The position numbers were made by a program, and so were the translations under genes. This document shows, one piece after another, positions 48,501 through 50,562 of a DNA stretch of 50,562 bases; the first letter of the stretch is position 1, and each line of letters opens with the position of its first letter. The notes below the pieces were generated by a model that was given only the letters and a program-made list of their open reading frames with translations, made no database searches and had not been told where the DNA came from. Source of the stretch: Candidatus Undinarchaeales archaeon (GTDB lineage: Archaea; SpSt-1190; JASMDC01); the NCBI GenBank assembly GCA_030753015.1, contig JASMDC010000025.1, forward strand, positions 1-50,562, in the 5' to 3' direction.

Positions 48501-50562
48501 GTTTCAGAGTACTTCTGCTATGTGGAAGGAGGTGTCGAGTACGGTATCTGGGAGACGTACGACTGCGCCAACGAGGGGAAGGCATGCGAGGACGGTGCGT
48601 GCGTTGCCCCGGCCCCTGCCGAGGGGACGCCTCCCTGTACGGACAGCGACGGTGGGAAGGACTACTACGTTAAAGGCCAACTCGTTGGCGAGATGGAGCA
48701 GCCCGGGGGTTCCACGTACCACCTTGACTCGTCCGACGCTTGCACGGACGGGACTCGCGTTTCAGAGTACTTCTGCTATGTGGAGGGTGGAGTCGACTAT
48801 GGCCTATGGGAAACGTACAACTGTGCCGACGAGGGAAAGGTCTGCCAGGACGGGCAGTGCGTTCTCTCATCGGACGCCGGTGAAGCGATGGGTGCCACGG
48901 AAAAGGAGGCGTCTACGAAGCCGACCTCTCTTGACGCCCTCATCCTTGCCACGATTATCAACTACCCGGACGCGATCGTCTCTGGAGCGGCGGCCGAGAA
49001 ATTGGGCATACCCGTGCTCCTCACACCGCCCGACGCCCTCCCCGATGACGTTGCGGCGTTCATCACCGAGGAGATGCCCTCAAAGGTAATCCTCTTGGGT
49101 GGCACGGCGGTCATCAGTCAGGCTATCGAGAATAAACTCAAAGCGGACGGGCTCGACACCGTCCGACTGTGGGGAATCACACGATTCGGCACGGCCGCGG
49201 AGCTCGCACTGTACGCATGGGAGGCCGGCACGGATGGAGCCATCGTCGTGTACGACCGCATCGAGGGTGCGGAGGGTGATGAGCACACACAGCTGGTGAT
49301 GGCCAAATCGTTGGCGGCCGCCCGCACCCAGCCTATCCTGCTGACCACAAACGAGGAGCTTCCCGCCGCGACAAAGGAGGCTCTTGAGGAGCTTGGAGTG
49401 CAGAAGGTGACCCTTGTGGGTACGCAGTTCTCCGAGGACGTTTTCACCGCTCTGAAGGAGCTTGACATCGAGCTCGAAGTGGTGACGGGCGAGACGGTGG
49501 AGGACGTGAACGACAAGCTCCAAGAGGAGGTCGTGGACGAGCTGACAAAGAACCTCCCCGAAGGCAAGCTGGAGCGTCTTGTCGTTGTCGCGGCCGGAAC
49601 GGACTACAAGGCCTCCATCTCACTCCCCGCCAGTGCCGAGGTCACGGCCTCCATGATGGTGCTGGATGTGGAACAGATACCCCGGGTCATCGAGTTCATC
49701 GGTGAGCACGGTATCACGGAAGTGACAGTGGTGGGCATCCCCGAACTCACCTCCGCCGTGGTCGCCAAGCTGCTGATGGTGGAGGGCATCCAGGTGAGCG
49801 CTCTCTCCACCCAGGCCATCGAGAAGGGGCTCGTGGACCGCCTCAAGGAGCGCCGCGAGAGCTGGCGAAACCATCGGGAGAAGCGGTTGGTGGACAGGAA
49901 GGTCGAGCTCATCCGCAAGGGCGACAAGCTACGTGAGAGGACGGAGCGAGCAGTGGAAAAGGCCCAGAGGGTCATAGACGAGATCGATGCTGCCCTGACG
50001 GAGTTAAAGGGCCAGGAACTCCCCGATGAGTTACGCGTCGTGATCGACATGTTCGAGGAGGAGCTCGACAGGGCCCGGCAGTTCGTCGAGGAAGCAGGCG
50101 AGATCACAAAGGGCACTACGGGCAGAGGTCGCGATTTCGCAGAAGCCCTCCGTCTCCTGAAGAAGGCGGAAGGTGTGGCCCGTGAGGCGAAGTACAAGGG
50201 CATGAAGATGATCGCTGAGTTCGAGCGGCGGCAGATGGAGTCCCTCCGACGACAGAAAGAGTCTGAGGCCGAGCGTTTGCGAAAGGAGCGCGATGCCATG
50301 GCCGAAGAGTTGCTTGGCGATATGGATATCAAGGAGAACCTGCGCGAGAGGATCCTCTCGAAGGGAGATCGTCTTGCAGAAATTCGCGAACGCGTCAAAG
50401 AGGACCGCGACCGTGGTCCGCCCGGAGAACGCCGGTTCGGTCCGTCCCTTGAGGGTCGTGAGATCGGTCCGCGTTTCGACAAGGACCGGTTCCGCAAGAA
50501 GGACCTTTCTAAGCGCTCGTTCGGCAAGGACCTCTCGCTGCGTGGCGCCGATCCGTGCAAGC
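45504..50562 (+). CDS. Giant CWB2 surface protein 2 (partial) with 13 tandem Cys-rich repeats
   Basis: The frame is open to the window end (over 1680 codons, C-terminus missing). A signal peptide (TLITTILITMMLGSA) is followed directly by 13 tandem repeats of about 83-87 residues, each starting CTDSDGGKDYY and containing HLDS-x-D-A-C-T-D, SEYFCY, GIWETY and a final C-x5-C. Then come CWB2 repeats (LDALILATIINYPDAIVSGA, VILLGGTAVIS), an Arg/Glu coiled coil, and the start of the same Cys-rich domain as protein 1 (GADPCK) at the window edge. It is a tandem paralogue of protein 1 with a wholly different N-terminal region. The ATG at 45504 is chosen by alignment with protein 1's promoter and ATG-GGA; an in-frame ATG lies two codons earlier. 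Confidence 0.85.
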   Translation, partial: MGSISARTLITTILITMMLGSALDCTDSDGGKNYYTQGHLIGEMAQPGGSTYHLDSFDACTDATRVSEYFCYVEGGVEYGLWETYNCANEGKFCENGVCVDPEPLPPCTDSDGGKDYYTQGHLVGEMEQPGGSTYHLDGFDTCTDATRVSEYFCYIEGGVEYGIWETYNCANEGKFCENGVCVDPEPLPPCTDSDGGKDYYTQGHLIGEMALPGCSSYHLDSFYACTDATRVSEYFCYLEGGIEYGIWETYNCANEGKICEEGKCVADPEAQDAELECTDRDGGKDYYVKGHLVGEMSQPGGSTYHLDGFDACTDATRVSEYFCYVEGGVEYGLWETYNCANEGKFCENGVCVDPEPLPPCTDSDGGKDYYTKGHLVGEMEQPGGSTYHLDGFDACTDATRVSEYFCYVEGGIEYGIWETYNCANEGKLCEEGVCVDPEPLPPCTDSDGGKDYYVKGHLVGEMEQPGGSTYHLDGFDACTDATRVSEYFCYVEGGVEYGIWETYNCADEGKVCEDGSCIPSVEDTPPCTDSDGGKDYYTKGNLIGEMEQPGGSTYHLDSSDACTDPTRLSEYFCYEEDGIQYGIWETYDCADEEKLCENGVCIEPDQEDEVQLCQDSDGGKDYYTKGHLVGEMAQPGGSTYHLDSFDACTDATRVSEYFCYLEGGIDYGIWETYNCADEGKSCEDGACVVPAPAEGTPPCADSDGGKDYYTKGHLVGEMEQPGGSTYHLDSSDACTDATRVSEYFCYVEGGIEYGIWETYDCANEGKACEDGVCVVPAPAEGTPPCTDSDGGKDYYTQGHLVGEMAQPGGSTYHLDSSDACTDATRVSEYFCYVEGGVEYGIWETHDCADEGKLCNDGVCVTDPAAQGGELECTDSDGGKDYYEKGNLVGEMAQPGGSTYHLDSSDACTDATRVSEYFCYVEGGVEYGIWETYDCANEGKACEDGACVAPAPAEGTPPCTDSDGGKDYYVKGQLVGEMEQPGGSTYHLDSSDACTDATRVSEYFCYVEGGVEYGIWETYDCANEGKACEDGACVAPAPAEGTPPCTDSDGGKDYYVKGQLVGEMEQPGGSTYHLDSSDACTDGTRVSEYFCYVEGGVDYGLWETYNCADEGKVCQDGQCVLSSDAGEAMGATEKEASTKPTSLDALILATIINYPDAIVSGAAAEKLGIPVLLTPPDALPDDVAAFITEEMPSKVILLGGTAVISQAIENKLKADGLDTVRLWGITRFGTAAELALYAWEAGTDGAIVVYDRIEGAEGDEHTQLVMAKSLAAARTQPILLTTNEELPAATKEALEELGVQKVTLVGTQFSEDVFTALKELDIELEVVTGETVEDVNDKLQEEVVDELTKNLPEGKLERLVVVAAGTDYKASISLPASAEVTASMMVLDVEQIPRVIEFIGEHGITEVTVVGIPELTSAVVAKLLMVEGIQVSALSTQAIEKGLVDRLKERRESWRNHREKRLVDRKVELIRKGDKLRERTERAVEKAQRVIDEIDAALTELKGQELPDELRVVIDMFEEELDRARQFVEEAGEITKGTTGRGRDFAEALRLLKKAEGVAREAKYKGMKMIAEFERRQMESLRRQKESEAERLRKERDAMAEELLGDMDIKENLRERILSKGDRLAEIRERVKEDRDRGPPGERRFGPSLEGREIGPRFDKDRFRKKDLSKRSFGKDLSLRGADPCK
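45583..48860 (+). repeat. 13 tandem repeats of 249-261 bases
   Basis: Repeat units begin with the DSDGGK codons at about 45583, 45831, 46080, 46341, 46590, 46839, 47091, 47349, 47607, 47864, 48124, 48383 and 48641. Each encodes six conserved cysteines. Linkers between units fall into classes: VDPEPLPP after units 1, 2, 4 and 5; P-A-P-A-E-G-T-P-P after 8, 9, 11 and 12; D-P-E/A-A-Q plus E-L-E after 3 and 10. This indicates expansion in blocks. Several neighbouring units are almost identical in DNA, so recent recombination is likely. Confidence 0.88.

Noticed and set aside
45583-48860. CRISPR array
   Set aside because: Units of about 250 bases encode one continuous protein frame and have no short repeat/spacer structure.

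Overview
This GC-rich window is a chromosomal segment from an archaeon of the euryarchaeal type. The evidence is the gene content: topoisomerase VI A and B, MCM, an RPA-type protein, TFE, eIF1A, eIF2-beta, NMD3, RIO1 kinase, Trm1, the L21e-RpoF-DUF655-KsgA cluster and a PAC2-family protein. TATA boxes also lie about 25 bases upstream of several start codons, which implies leaderless mRNAs. I cannot place it more precisely. Topoisomerase VI argues against classical Thermoplasmatales; an uncultivated GC-rich euryarchaeal lineage fits. No insertion sequence, CRISPR array, rRNA or complete tRNA was seen.

Region 1 (1-7300) is mostly housekeeping on the plus strand: agmatinase/arginase family, purine phosphoribosyltransferase (minus), a polytopic membrane protein, a small zinc protein, a phosphodiesterase, then the translation cluster L21e-RpoF-DUF655-KsgA. 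It ends with an unusual TRAM-eIF1A fusion. Region 2 (7313-17016, minus) is an almost unbroken information-processing block. MCM is followed by RPA, eIF2-beta and NMD3, then eIF1A, RIO1, a KH protein, Top6B, Top6A, a Thg1-like enzyme and a small membrane protein. Genes overlap by a few bases, and two internal promoters sit inside the 3' ends of upstream genes. Region 3 (17080-19818) holds TatD, Trm1, a 48-residue orphan and TFE.

Region 4 (19864-30239) is more accessory. It has a NitT/TauT-type ABC importer whose binding protein appears circularly permuted and whose permease appears to start with CTG. It also has a divergent HxlR regulator and ferredoxin pair with palindromic operators, a tRNA-like minihelix, an MFS transporter, an M42 peptidase, a PAC2 protein, a SAM-cleaving enzyme, a pilin-like protein and an aspartate aminotransferase/decarboxylase.

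Region 5 (30317-50562) is a cell-surface locus. It contains a secreted multi-domain protein, a membrane-anchored winged-helix regulator, a VIT/VWA surface protein, a tail-anchored HerA-like ATPase with a long Cys/His array, and two tandem giant CWB2 surface proteins. The two giants share a promoter sequence, CWB2 core, coiled coil and Cys-rich start, but carry entirely different N-terminal Cys-rich modules. The second has 13 tandem repeats of about 85 residues and runs off the window end.

The strongest novelty candidates are the modular surface-protein pair, the adjacent tail-anchored ATPase, the permuted binding protein with its CTG-started permease, the TRAM-eIF1A fusion and the tRNA-like minihelix.
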